Assembly: GCA_004431415.1 (NCBI GenBank)
Contig: QPMI01000517.1
Span: 124,001-188,000, forward strand
Source of the DNA: Cyanophora paradoxa
Lineage: Eukaryota > Glaucocystophyceae > Cyanophorales > Cyanophoraceae
Length of the DNA stretch: 64,000 bases
Direction: 5' to 3'
The translations under genes were made by a program, and so were the position numbers. The notes beneath the pieces were generated by a model. That model worked only from the letters and a program-made list of their open reading frames with translations. It was not told the origin of the DNA and made no database searches. Shown in pieces: positions 20,501 to 24,655 of the stretch (its first letter is position 1; each line of letters opens with the position of its first letter).

Positions 20501-22717
20501 GTCCTCCAACACCGCGTCGCTGCTCAGGGAGATATGGCTAAGTTCAACCATCTATCTGCACTGGACGCTGACGACGAACAACTCGTTGGCCGCGTTGGAC
20601 AGGCCTTACACGACTGGGCGCACCAAGGCTCCACAGACCACCCGCCTGACGAAACTATCCGGGCTGTCCTCCGGGACCTTCCCAAAGACGTGACGGACAT
20701 CCGAAAAGCTGCGGGCTCGGACACCACACTGGCTTTCTGCCCCTCCCTCCTCGCTTTCCCCGACCCTCCTAATTACCCTGAATTCGAGAATGGTACCATT
20801 ACAGGCTCTGAAATCGCCGAGTACCATACTCAACTAAGTACATGGCACTTACAGGCGCGGGCCGCCCTGGACAATCATCGCCGTGCATATACCGAAGCCG
20901 ACATTGCTCGCAATATTGACACCCGCCGCCACCTCCTGTCCCACTGTCGAAGTATGGGTCGGGCTATTCAACTCCTCCTCTCCCGTTTCCGATCCGCCCC
21001 CCGCCTATACCTTACCCGCACGGCAGCGGGACTACCCGAAGTGCTCACCGATCCCAATGAAATTAAACGCGCACATCTGGATCACTTCAAAAATTTCTGG
21101 CGACTCCGCAAGGCTGCCCCAAACCTGGATGCCATAGCTACGAAATTCGCGGACATTGAAAACGGCGCCTGGTTGGGCAGATTTTGGAAACGCCAGTACC
21201 GACCCCTTTCCCACTTCACCCCCGCCGTCTGGGACGGACTAATGGCCATGCCAGAAGACCCCGAACTCGATCGCCTCATCTCGTCCCTGTCCAATGGCGC
21301 AGGCGGTCCCTCCGGCCTCACGAACGGAATGATTAAAATGCTCTGGTCCCCCCTCCGCCTCTCCAAGACGGAACGCCAGGCCTTAGCCGCCTCACACTCT
21401 ACAGACGAGATCACCAGCTTCGAGTCCGCGGCTCACTGGACCACCTCGCGCGACGCCATCCGAGCTCTAGTTCAATCCACTCTTCTCGGCCACGTGCCCG
21501 ACCACGCACTTCGCGGTCAAGTCTACGCTATCCCGAAACGTGATAATTCAGCAGATCTTGCCGATCTCCGCCCCATCACCCTTCAAGAAGTCACCTGGAA
21601 GCTGGTCACGGGCCTCCTGACCCACCGCATGGAAGACCGTATTGATACACATAACATTCTACGCGGCCGCAACTATGGCTTTTGTCGCCGCGAATCTACC
21701 GACCCTGTTCTCTACGCCCTCCGATCCTCCCTCGAGGACGCGCACCAGTTCAAAAAGCCAATCTTCGGCGGCCTGGGGGATATTGCCAGCGCCTACGACA
21801 GTGTCTCCTGGCATAGCCAAGAGCTCAGCCTTAATCGTATCCAACTCCACCTCCATCCTGAAGGGAAACGATACATAGCCCTCCACAAAAAAGCAGCTCA
21901 GCACCGCACGGCGTGCATCCTTACCCCCCACGGCCGCACGGAATATTTTCAAGTCCCCTGTGGCCTCCCCCAAGGAGGCATCGAAGCCCCTCTCCACTGG
22001 CGCATTTTCTTCGACGCCGCTCTCACCGCCATCGAAGATCGAGCGACTCAGTCCAATTTCGGATACCAACTCGGGCCGCACCGATCTGACCCTACCCGCC
22101 CCCGTTCCCCCCGCCCACCATGCCCTGGCGAACCCCTCTACTTCCCCTCCGGTCCCTGCCCCACAGTCTCTGTGCTCGCATACGCCGATGACACCACCAT
22201 GCTTGCCAGCTCGGCTCAGGGTCTCCAACATATGCTTGACTGGCTGTCCGAATTTCTCCATATCCATGGCATGAACTTGAACGCCAAAAAGACGGAAATT
22301 TTCCACTGGAAACCCCCCCGATCCGAAGCGCCAGTCAAGAGCAAATACTATGTCGGCGTCGGCGATTCCAGAGCTGAGGTTGGCCACATCCTCTCCCCCA
22401 CAACACCATTCCGCGTCCTCGGCGTCCAGTTTACTGCGAACCTGTCTTGGACCCACCAAGTCCGTCTACTCAAGTCCCAGCTCCAGTCCGCAATCTCCGT
22501 TCTAGCCACAAAGAAGATTACCGTTCACGAATTCCAAGTGATACTACACCGGGTTCTCTTCCCTAAACTGGCATACCCTCTCCGCATCATGACCTTAACG
22601 TCATCCCAATGCCAATCCTCGACGCTGTCTGGCTCACCGCGGCCAAACACACGGCCAACCTGGCCCAGTCCGTATCCACGGCTGCCTTCTCTTCCATCTA
22701 TCGCCTTCCCTCACTAG
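2558..22717 (+). CDS. Element 1 long open frame: repeats, endonuclease and reverse transcriptase
   Basis: The frame stays open for 6,719 codons, but parts of it are not the real coding frame (for example about 3,575-3,800 and 4,480-4,700). Approximate order by residue: membrane segment (25-60); module 0 (230-700); Pro/Arg array (870-1,030); module 1 (1,280-1,770); main Pro/Arg array (1,880-3,040); module 2 (3,110-3,690); a stretch better read on the minus strand (3,730-4,060); module 3 (4,065-4,480); second array (4,590-5,190); hydrophobic segment (about 5,500-5,520); APE endonuclease (5,590-5,885); RT (6,220-6,680). The endonuclease has TWN, QEVD, GDMN and ADHLP. The RT has GDIASAYDSV, GLPQGG and YADD. 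Coding runs past the frame's stop in another phase after about 22,610 (apparent 1-nt loss). It probably functions, or once functioned, as a LINE ORF2 polyprotein. Annotated start is simply the first start in this frame. Confidence 0.6.
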   Translation: MIRSLLLLSLFTHTETRTATPSPPPARPSASALAVLAFTLVLAVLLWTVLTKISSHCTSPLPWGVRTRGNPRFSPAQLTTRPLHLAAMGRKSGKSPADPNIPESDLGTAPPDPTDSLATSLSTAATLPSGSQGQSEPPLPSATPLPAAEGIPEETTHPAISAARTQSEQRFGPGPTSLILPIIAFITHWTTAAVQQTKNSLYGAVAIRRQIFSSPSALLKASPENTASGCRRPLPDQARNTLVIVAPYTSFMPAMPPGFLALAEGKLTAANQDYVKANRGYGNNFLRDHPTHPAHGKLNLNGAIPTVFSGTERDSRRTYATQAVGFLVSNSPALTLFHQLPTPLPRLIPSATGLLNSRTKYSTGRPKTSPSRTAKVLAAHSSTTTAPSWNPKLTANSTNTSYALLLAAHRTCAHSQPMQIRHAAPGGPLRAEDGSAVTTTLAEVLTDFQRYLFNVLQAGGTAPDVAGRAAINAMQALTYNSKLDGHEAFVLVDSSTHRTLCAADPANQLPPAEAVMASAFFPSLLGCALCLPRGLHSDDHLRSASFSLFIPGSTAPSFQAVSYITRALYLQGITVLGTIHSSLPAGNPTLVVVCALDSYASLPLPSRRLSFSDDGLALQAFFRTFNIVRLFPFSHPIPRRNATLRELKLPRCWWKPMKYYSRLRPLISHLTSPTAISTSTSRSRSPSAALSAAPGHTLPTGSTGPSHAGCSPLLLPPPPPAAPHLLVGQTPAHFRCNHAGGSPDPCLPACIVAFDLAPQGPLLALMYWLLHVRKRLQSHFTPQPARPPHLAHPLPPLTLTPFALSAHGSGRNSTPMPQFQIHNRQTPQAPRPLQTALAASAPSTYSHSNSPCQPPSRPHSPPTSPPPHTSAQCDLQDTVSPPNARRRARVGGPEPGAGSPTHPYAPPALPPPTPALHALQDSLSPPDARRRTTTDARRYAQANGPDPEARTPPSPHAPPASPSPATAPRDLQEPISPPAARRNTQAAEPGPTTAPPPDPRAPPGRPAARHHARPDGPETETPSPIASPTLSASPPRATAAHGRQEMPGPRAPPVFLPPAPTIPRDPTTPALLPALALELRGLPAAALQDSIHCPGLSAWAEEPAPTPQDSSQVHPAESGRDMQLLLDPSVPSASLLPATLCDSRAGPERPTAPDTRMTTIAFCTALILRHPASPPPIGVHTTSAPPSPTMNPLAAVHNLMDLSRQTLRKWLDSTPTHRSHSPEAPAEDIHRELTHVNIPDDQADEDERDENAQALSARLRQLLTGLGGSPTVETYSDTLPSIIGCNPCYSVAGETVAEASATTQLANPVVVVLNCEPAGDYSSSASTLSYASASPHSPSPDHIQRTTLEAAEDWRAHVGSELARRGIFLVPATPTFFHLACTGPLECGLQSERSLPAFRVRPTANLFTPPILIPRQLDPLLPPGPVAHGRRTATAQILAGQLRNLLHGYCDPDRTYGVLAAHTSALLRGGDPVLIRLAALGQVPLTDLLLGALILLIETNSPDAFETSSLDAFIEAILSIRQFGITFDPDLNISELTLFLPPKTATSLLLCLPDFPFIPSTLWAAITHSRTPSRRSLLLLHHPFRTHHDRGDFVLLLARSSDLFPDPPTHSKREPFHDRKFRTENFSAKLDALHNRLSPCPLFGLLADPESLPYILLLFPKAAYSMLPPQTSLPLTTFPTPFHSCESHLPSPHPSHITARPRLLSNPKAKDDYDDFPGTRLWELFGSEGDQYLPLSPGLLAAIICPHCLASDFFYRDTSWIHPAHRCPVRRHHSPTRCRPTLTPPAGGVTLLPPPPSSPPPPPTIPFDTPACSPPRADVCAAFMNTTSGLPCLTYTPGLPPRARSRDRAIAPGPVPRTSLGPRTAPDLPLPASAPLVPADPRAPPALPPPAPAPRDLPTDLSLPDARRRARSNGPEPETRPQPNPRAPPASPPPQPYQRDGPTPATFPPSCASPASSSPKPTPRDRPEDLSLPDAHRRARADRPEPAARLPPSYHALPASLPPTPTLRDLPADLSPPGARRRARADGPEPKARPLPASHASPASPPPQPDPRDLQGALSLHDARRRADGPAPEAIRLRTPPTSPSPKPTPRDRPADLNPPNTRRHARADGPEPEARPPPTSHAPPASPPPQPAQRDRQEDLSLPDARSCAWADSSEPATRPPPSSHAQPASPPPTPAPCALPDALSLPAAQRRARADRPEPAASSPPSSHAQSASPPSTLTSRPPRDLHYTVRPSDARLCAHADGPGLAAKPPTGPSTPPVPPPLRAPHDLQDAVSLSAARLRARADGPGSAVQPPPGPGAPPALPPLEPAPPGPCAPPVPPPPSPARCALQDAVGFPAARRRARADGPGPDVQPPPSPSAPRASPPPAPRDLQNTVGRPAARRRVRTDGPGPEEKPPPNPSANRASPPPAPCDLQDAVGRPAARRRAHTDGPGPEEKPATGSSASQASPPPAPRDLQDAVGRPAPRRRARAEGPEPEENPPTDPSAPPVSPPPVPCDLQDAVGRPTARRRARTDGPGPDEKPPPSPNAPPGSPPPAPRDLQDAAGRPAAPRRARADGPGFEEKLPQSPSAPRPSPPPAPRDLQDAAGRPAARHSARADGPGPKVKPPPGPSTPPVSPPPAPAPRDLQDAVGFPAARRRARADGPGPKVKPPPGPSAPRASPPPAPRDLQNTVGRPAARRRVRTDGPGPEEKPPPNPSANRASPPPAPCDLQDAVGRPAARRRAHTDGPGPEEKPATGSSASQASPPPAPRDLQDAVGRPAPRRRARTDGPGPEENPLTGPSAPPVSSPPTPRDLQGAVGRPAARRRARAEGPEPEENPPTDPSAPPVSPPPVPCDLQDAVGRPTARRRARTDGPGPDEKPPPSPNAPPGSPPPAPRDLQDAAGRPAAPRRARADGPGFEEKLPQSPSAPRPSPPPAPRDLQDAAGRPAARHSARADGPGPKVKPPPGPSTPPVSPPPAPAPRDLQDAVGFPAARRRARADGPGPKVKPPPGPSEPPVSPPPAPALRDLRDAVGLPAARRHARADGPAAPSALQDAVDLLKEQSASPNLAPLTTHRPHPAKPPPSINRGFTNSRALAKHRTYSHQRSENAHESTSTPACPYPPLGTAEPAMATPSNPIPSLGQLPPQALALRAWMLPELGLYAAATGSCKPAPHYLSHSIAARITGRLYPLLPSRPWSPTTNTLSVPHWSSFEEWTACYFTIFHSFHASPGPISAATWDSIADCTRCRSLQAPATSATSQLLNPDICIVSARPYQATRALRAGAEATAQRLLELACGSGVDSFDNLDIDFVRPHSHHGPCFGRRRSPREAAETSSFVLEVRTAQAFFRAALLPRPPLLMCSLLRQNATALTDELEAGARLTRWARAASSHLFSDDLFWGDFADPADVPEPDIALPLSPLSALLSSPAHPYAIIRLYTVGEPAPIDALAGLLRILADRRAPLDQPPSPGYHTILEEARTAAFLELRQWSGRYLPELGVSEIAALVPLETARSLFHASLPLSYQATKAAILASSAGQPALLLHHPLSTHIERHDLIFLVLRLSDLDLPAPDPETLRRTLQALLVGPPGTLAALRPLGLLCTSSLAILAVPSILYDQLPPPAPYADHPPTPITALLRPIPRAAPYYQTPSPSLAAWELFRSDRPTYTPLSPAAIQQTTCQRCVSTPAFLASAAWLHSTRQCPVRPPDPSPSSRAYPAPSYTPEDPPPPPSSPPPPRSYPPERVPPSRSSLPAIRWELYIMFHTLFVSSVTNRTRTTTSRPSLHPPRPPAPPAPPSAQTPTHIEPHQTSSIVMQNSKLRGYSRPCPISSWHNGDRTPPLVRVQQLHQYSSRGPQSRPSGGKDHLSNGSASVEAAHGTQPPRTPLRSTPAQNGHYPLEACHLHSLHGHLGRHPQQRLHIAQIQQQPAARSREAAQLHLHEITAQLHDVVALQILLSPMRHVAHNGHVLEATQHFSVRLQPALRTRTQPRTPLSQITGTHMPAPPRKRSPENCPDVPPHDHRPNKAHFLVRPAPTTTLLYNPGSRDGSHTGDCHSWGNRYPCSPYPPCSLRRLSESASTHPAPCNQMGDFIDIYYELQLILPSEHAAMTRLQKHATDLAKDPEAARHLTSLSVQQPRHRSSATTTRFLGPVDSAPRHAWHAGLRHFGLQEFAPAHAQYIAAAMAAVIETAERPLTTLAPSPEPGLQLNSLILSALSDLLDLAALTGDVFAYDVPWKHLTARPFASQDAIQTFKNAAFRQGYIKVAITKAFIDHETTLHALHPTGTITSSTYIHADHPGTTRTGRSERASITLALAFLDAALSRAHHLEKFLRRAFSLLNCRQFPYAVSCTPSPGPSHPVLIPASDRYPGSLALWSDPIDTPHPHSQHELTPARTGFPRTINTFSGALRDLRRHFVPGQGTTAEYRQAIFASDLAPATHTLILETWLTLVLRYGISAAIQSRPLPAIFLASIPTQLGDLHRGFAPPDFPNTTYSLSPSPTDGPVCPPARRNGSVFSQAKVPGARPVPLASPSNRPRPLHPPLPPLDCPTLCSSNPLSCSETIWQSRADTALSLLLRAVPAGMSPAPYPPPTPRTIEPPHAGKPPSRLRKPPAPLPIVSAPDALRTAAGLPAARHRTRAEAPGPQWTSASDPRTPLAPPPPAPAPRDLQDTLNLPDVQSRARADGPLPEAKPPSGPRPPTAPPPPTPALRDPQDALSLPDAQSRARAAGPAPEARPSSGARAPPAPSPPAPAPRDVRDVPNLPDAQSRARAAGPAPAARPSSGPRASPTSPPPEPAPRDLQDTLSLPDAQSRARADGPAPEARPPSGPRMLPALPPPAPAPRDLQATPSLPDAQSRERTDGPASAARPPLGPRAPPAPPPPAPALRDPQDALSLPDAQSRARADGPAPEARPPSGPRVLPAPPPPAPVLRDPQDAPSLPDAQSRARADGPAPEARLSSGARADGPGPEVKPPPGPRAPPVSPPLAPAPRDLQTAVGLPAARRHTRADGPGPAVKPQPSPSASPVSPSPAPAQRDLQDAVGSPAAPPRARADGPGPAVKPPPGPRAPPASPPLAPAPRDLQTAVGLPAARRCARANGPGPEVTPPPSPSASPISPPPTPAPRDLQDAVGFPAARRRARADGPGPKVKPPPGPSAPPVSPPPAPAPRDLQDAVGLPAARRRARADGPGPEEKPPPGLRAPPASPPPTPRDLQDAVGPAARCRARDDCPIPRANLGLQKCPGGPSATPRPSNASPGTPQEVTPRRATVVAAAPRRAARLGIQQAAQVLSQLSRRVCIWSTLWTTVARPRYGMLQNLIAGPEHGSPIRAVAYRSGRWSIPPQSERPRAPDETAPTGTPTACRQKTPTRTGFFIHSICESDNDSKRPSASALRDWGWNNCTIASTTNPAYGHVPGPSCNTDTTIAGYAASTGAHASAGPTNAGASSSDAALHDAESCRTNHAYGSGRVLAMCTAAYLAVSPRASAHVHASAGPAGAGDTDSAPLDVDAGLEPLGRRRTARRAPQAQRSFSRPAPLPTRLLLCVLLAALVPVALADIEPSTATAAAVATAAAALSSPTLVTAASSLLTLYPPSLYTADRIDARHHRDALQIPVLAHPPDAANAKLNLRALTWNIRRLEGKASGNNIATKFISAIDYGRRDWDCHFVALQEVDMVPTDRPPSKPFPPNIRDHLIQTAVRRHKSSYLVYSPPSAARPGTAGSALWISASYAAHRQADYAFDGRVAGARFDFPRTRERLIVLSLYVPDCGHDNLQKELHDLTEYLTAKVAPDIHEPDWQTHLLVLGDMNSTYSPCNDRITGGNRRTETTPPNSYAEIWTLFRETWGLCDTGTPGDFTHVSRHADFLDDQGHRPLLDAARIDYALASPTLAARSLGTRTLYVPGRPSPLLTADHLPVLATFKTEGVLSAPPTEPRQPRPQPLPPLFNYAAQPAPIRLAFKLAVETFLNKHGQRYIQLLLTPENSPDYAQRATKSHRSLLCAIAQSIKSVAHSQEFSTAKVLQHRVAAQGDMAKFNHLSALDADDEQLVGRVGQALHDWAHQGSTDHPPDETIRAVLRDLPKDVTDIRKAAGSDTTLAFCPSLLAFPDPPNYPEFENGTITGSEIAEYHTQLSTWHLQARAALDNHRRAYTEADIARNIDTRRHLLSHCRSMGRAIQLLLSRFRSAPRLYLTRTAAGLPEVLTDPNEIKRAHLDHFKNFWRLRKAAPNLDAIATKFADIENGAWLGRFWKRQYRPLSHFTPAVWDGLMAMPEDPELDRLISSLSNGAGGPSGLTNGMIKMLWSPLRLSKTERQALAASHSTDEITSFESAAHWTTSRDAIRALVQSTLLGHVPDHALRGQVYAIPKRDNSADLADLRPITLQEVTWKLVTGLLTHRMEDRIDTHNILRGRNYGFCRRESTDPVLYALRSSLEDAHQFKKPIFGGLGDIASAYDSVSWHSQELSLNRIQLHLHPEGKRYIALHKKAAQHRTACILTPHGRTEYFQVPCGLPQGGIEAPLHWRIFFDAALTAIEDRATQSNFGYQLGPHRSDPTRPRSPRPPCPGEPLYFPSGPCPTVSVLAYADDTTMLASSAQGLQHMLDWLSEFLHIHGMNLNAKKTEIFHWKPPRSEAPVKSKYYVGVGDSRAEVGHILSPTTPFRVLGVQFTANLSWTHQVRLLKSQLQSAISVLATKKITVHEFQVILHRVLFPKLAYPLRIMTLTSSQCQSSTLSGSPRPNTRPTWPSPYPRLPSLPSIAFPH
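3240..4700 (+). other. Module 0 of element 1: conserved segment ending in a Cys/His cluster
   Basis: Coding quality changes frame within it. About 3,240-3,570 and 3,830-4,440 read in the long frame. About 3,580-3,800 reads far better one frame back (VDPIGHWTPEFQNKVLDW...). The end, about 4,495-4,690, reads in that frame too and finishes in KCCTKC...DWFHGPITCRV, a C-x2-C...W-x-H...C cluster. The same cluster ends modules 1 and 2, and an upstream pattern (LF-P--TA-S ... HS--P ... hydrophobic) is shared as well. Function unknown; a zinc-binding, nucleic-acid-binding role is inferred from the Cys/His cluster only. Confidence 0.5.
5150..5640 (+). repeat. Pro/Arg repeat array 1a (about 4 units)
   Basis: About four diverged units of the 40-44-residue repeat with the pattern (C/R)DLQ...S-PP-ARRRA--GPEP....APPA-PPP. 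It directly follows module 0. It is coding in the long frame of element 1. Each unit places a cluster of three arginines between proline stretches. Confidence 0.7.
6400..7870 (+). other. Module 1 of element 1, ending in a Cys/His cluster
   Basis: Well-behaved coding sequence in the long frame. Key parts are DAFIEAILSIRQ (about 7,085), LTLFLPPKTATSLLL (about 7,165), LLLLHHPFRTHHDRGDFVLL (about 7,290) and LWELFGSEGDQYLPLSP (about 7,725). It closes with ICPHCLAS...SWIHPAHRCPVR (C-x2-C...W-x-H...CPVR). Module 2 repeats this layout closely (WELF-S...Y-PLSP...C-x2-C...W-H...CPVR), so the two are paralogous. The DAF...RQ...LFL...ATS pattern also resembles the start of the inactive Ulp-like domain at about 25,890. 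That hint needs a profile comparison. Function unknown. Confidence 0.6.
8190..11690 (+). repeat. Pro/Arg repeat array 1b (about 26 units of 42-44 codons)
   Basis: Tandem units with consensus APRDLQDAVG-PAARRRARAD, then GPGPE-KPPPGPSAPP-SPPP. The common unit is 126 bp; versions with an extra Ala-Pro are 132 bp. Units become more alike from left to right, as expected when recent unit duplications happen at the right side. One block of about seven units (from about 9,640) recurs at an offset of 888 bp, rising to 1,014 bp after one extra 126-bp unit. The long minus-strand open frame across it is only a shadow of the repeat. Confidence 0.9.
11900..13640 (+). other. Module 2 of element 1, ending in a Cys/His cluster
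   Basis: Coding in the long frame. It begins near LPPQALALRAWMLPELGLY (about 11,930), then HWSSFEEWTACYFTIFHSF (about 12,120). The part shared with module 1 is QPALLLHHPLSTHIERHDLI (about 13,100), AAWELFRSDRPTYTPLSP (about 13,450) and TTCQRCVS...AWLHSTRQCPVR (to about 13,595). No known domain is recognised. It is followed by proline-rich sequence and then by a stretch that reads best on the opposite strand. Confidence 0.6.
14000..14800 (-). pseudogene. Antisense coding-like segment inside element 1
   Basis: On the minus strand, 14,000-14,401 encodes 133 balanced, non-repetitive residues (for example LEYMSVVGDVAHRAKEYLQS, VELRCFAATRGRLLLDLGDV), with mainly G or C at third positions and a natural stop after LVELLDSH. 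The same frame continues upstream (ERRSWLSSRAQGGLQPDAEV) to a stop near 14,455. Beyond it another minus-strand frame (14,459-14,794; ENELELVIDIDKVPHLVARG ... EEVRFVGPVIVRRDIGAVLW) looks like its 5' part. The plus-strand reading here is Ser/Thr/His-rich and looks non-coding. I read it as an inverted or captured fragment of another gene, broken by at least one indel. Its family is not recognised. Confidence 0.45.
14740..16050 (+). other. Module 3 of element 1 (unrecognised globular segment)
   Basis: A well-behaved coding stretch in the long frame with mixed composition: GDFIDIYYELQLILPSEHAA (about 14,740), HAWHAGLRHFGLQEFAPAHA (about 14,950), AYDVPWKHLTARPF (about 15,170), AFRQGYIKVAITKAFIDHET (about 15,250) and INTFSGALRDLRRHFVPG (about 15,680). 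It lacks the terminal C-x2-C...H...C cluster of modules 0-2, so it is probably unrelated to them. After about 15,950 the frame becomes Ser/Pro-rich and leads into the second repeat array. Family unknown. Confidence 0.45.
16330..18140 (+). repeat. Pro/Arg repeat array 2 (about 14 units)
   Basis: Two subtypes lie in order. About seven units have the core SLPDAQSRARADGPAPEARP. About six units have the core VGLPAARRRARADGPGP, which matches array 1b. The switch happens inside one unit near 17,355, as expected for recombination with array 1b. The units are coding in the long frame. The minus-strand open frame of about 690 codons across them is a shadow. Confidence 0.9.
19040..19140 (+). other. Hydrophobic segment before the endonuclease
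   Basis: The translated stretch PTRLLLCVLLAALVPVALAD follows an Arg-rich run and precedes an Ala-rich linker and the endonuclease. It has the form of a signal peptide or signal anchor (positive residues, about 15 hydrophobic residues, small residues at the end). Whether it acts as one inside a polyprotein is unknown. Confidence 0.4.
19330..20210 (+). other. APE-type endonuclease domain of element 1
   Basis: Exonuclease/endonuclease/phosphatase fold, used by LINEs to nick the target and prime reverse transcription. Visible catalytic motifs are LTWNIRR (Asn), ALQEVD (Glu), LGDMNS (Asp and Asn), RIDYALAS and ADHLPVLA (Asp-His). All are conserved, so this copy of the domain looks enzymatically competent. 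It lies in the long frame just upstream of the RT. Confidence 0.9.
21215..22605 (+). other. Reverse transcriptase domain of element 1
   Basis: Motifs in order: LISSLSNGAGGPSGLTNGM (start), LRPITLQEVTWKLVTGLL, NYGFCRRESTDP, GDIASAYDSVSW (motif A, catalytic Asp codon at 21,779), CGLPQGGIEAPLHWRIFFDA (motif B), AYADDTTM (motif C, Asp codons 22,187-22,192), LNAKKTEIF and LGVQF. The thumb-side motif MTLTSSQCQ is cut by a frame change at about 22,610. The matching sequence in element 2 is MTLSESQCQELDRIW, so one base appears to be missing here. Confidence 0.92.
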
Positions 22718-23200
22718 CCGTCATCCAACGTCAACAGCAGTGCGTCGACGAGCGCCTCCGCCAGGAACTAGCCTCTCACACATCATCACTCTACGGCCAA
22801 ATATACCGACAACGTGTCCTCGACACCCAGGCCCGATACGGGCTTCCCCTTCTCCCACACGAATATCCGAACCTCCCCTCGGGGCCCCTCACACTACAGA
22901 AAAATATTACGCTTGCCATCACGGCAGACCTGACCTCCACCTCCCATCACATCCTCACAACGTGCGACTCCTGGACACATGGCCTCCCCTCCCGCCGATC
23001 CCATCTTCGACGAGAATATATTATATCAACGCAATTGTCGCCCCTCACCCTCCAACAAGCCGGTCAGCGACTCTATCGCTGCGGCCTCCTCACAATCCGC
23101 GACATCACGGCCCCTGACGGCTCCCTTGCCGAATGGTCCCTCCTCTGGAGTCACGGCCGTGTCCCGGCATACTACAAACGTGCCCCTCCTGGTGGGACGC
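22609..23200 (+). CDS. Element 1: region after the RT, continued one frame over
   Basis: Encodes LDAVWLTAAKHTANLAQSVS onwards, which lines up with LDRIWMRVVKHHGNLAASTT of element 2. This shows that it continues the long frame after a lost base at about 22,610. It runs through YGLPLLPHEYPN (PLLP-E- is also shared) to HGRVPAYYKRAP. Coding then moves to the next frame at about 23,185, where CPSWWDAVREEL parallels PAWWREVANAL of element 2. It is a linker between RT and RNase H; no separate function is known. Confidence 0.7.
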
Positions 23201-24655
23201 TGTCCGCGAAGAACTCTCTCTTCCCCGCCCCTCCACCCGGTCCCCTTTCCTCCCCCGCCACCCTATGCCTCCACCGCCCTCTATCCCAGACATTCGTCGC
23301 TCTCTCCAAGCTAACGCCGTCCTTGCGGGACTAAACCTTGGCGATTTTGTATGGACATCCCAAGGCCTAGTTGGCCGCGTCGTTGGGAAACCCCCGATCC
23401 CGGACGAACACCTGGACGAACCGGCCTCCGAGGACCCTGACGCGGACCCCAACTGCCCCCGGGATTCAGAGTATAACTATGGGGTGGAACTCGTCCATTA
23501 CTGCCTCACCCCATATGATGGCCTCTCCACGCGCGACCCCGGTCTATCGGCGCTTGAGCTCGACCCCGCCTGGCGTGAACGCAGACTGGAATTCCAATTT
23601 TGCCCTCACCCAAAATACTGCGGCTCTGAACAGCTTCATCGCGAGCTGGGCCTTTCTACGACTGCTTGCCGATGGGTCGAGTACGCATCTCACGTCCGCC
23701 GAATCCCGGCAGGCTCGTCGTGCGAATCGAAGGGCTGGTCTCCGAGCCTCTCCAATCTCAATAGGCCGGTGCCCACCCGCTCCCGGCAGCTGCCCGACTC
23801 CACCTCCGCCTTCACATGCTCCCACTCTAGAGGGCAGCATCCCCCCCGTGCTCAACCCACACGCGCAGCTAAAAAAGCCCGCCTTGACCCCTCCTCAGCT
23901 ACCCCTCCTGCTCAATATGACCCCGAACTCCCCCCTTCCAACCTCCCCCGCGAAATCACACACATTGGCTTCATCGATCTCTGGCTCCGGGAAACTGACT
24001 GGTGGGACTCTTTCCGAGCGGAGGCCCAAGCTACCAATGTTGCCCTCGAGAGACGCCCACGCCTTATGACCCCCACATCACAAGCCGACCGCGCCTTCTA
24101 TGAATCCCCGGCCGGGCTCGACTTCCTTTTCATTACCTCCCGAGCCCTTTTCGCAGAGCTCTGCCCTACACTCCGCGCACTAAACTCCCCGCCCCTTCCC
24201 TCCGGAACTACTCCCCGGGTAATATACACGGACGCCAGCACACAAAAACAGGGCTCCGCCTCTGTCCGAACCACTTACGCCGGCCTTGCACCCCTCGAAA
24301 ATAATCCCGACCTGCCTGACAAAATCGAGTTCGCCCACCGCCTCCCCGGCGTCCAACATAACGTGAACCTGGGAGAGCTAGCAGGCACAATCTCCGCAGC
24401 ATTCACGTATTTCGGGCCCACGGGCGGGAAAATTATCACGGACAGTCAGAACACTATCCGAGCCCTGACAGCCTTCGCCTTTCAAGACCCTTCATCCTTC
24501 TCCCATCCCATCAACTTCCGCACCCTGCTCCGCCGAGAAGACGGGGCCCTTCTCCTCAACGCTCGAACGCAATACGCCATTCGTATCGCCCAAGACCCGA
24601 ACTTCCAAGTCACGCTTCAGTGGGTCCCCTCTCACCAACCAAAGACCATCCCGCG
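23190..24655 (+). CDS. Element 1: linker and N-terminal half of RNase H
   Basis: Starts at CPSWWDAVREEL. It passes a Cys-containing segment (FQFCPHPKYCGSEQLHREL, about 23,600) and a basic run (AAKKARLD), then enters RNase H at about 24,219. The first three catalytic acidic residues are visible: YTDAST (codon 24,231), GELAG (24,375) and ITDSQN (24,441). The TLQWVPSHQ strand with its His follows at about 24,630. The closing ...DAVDKLAK helix does not follow; it appears 3.5 kb downstream. RNase H removes the RNA strand after reverse transcription. Confidence 0.8.
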
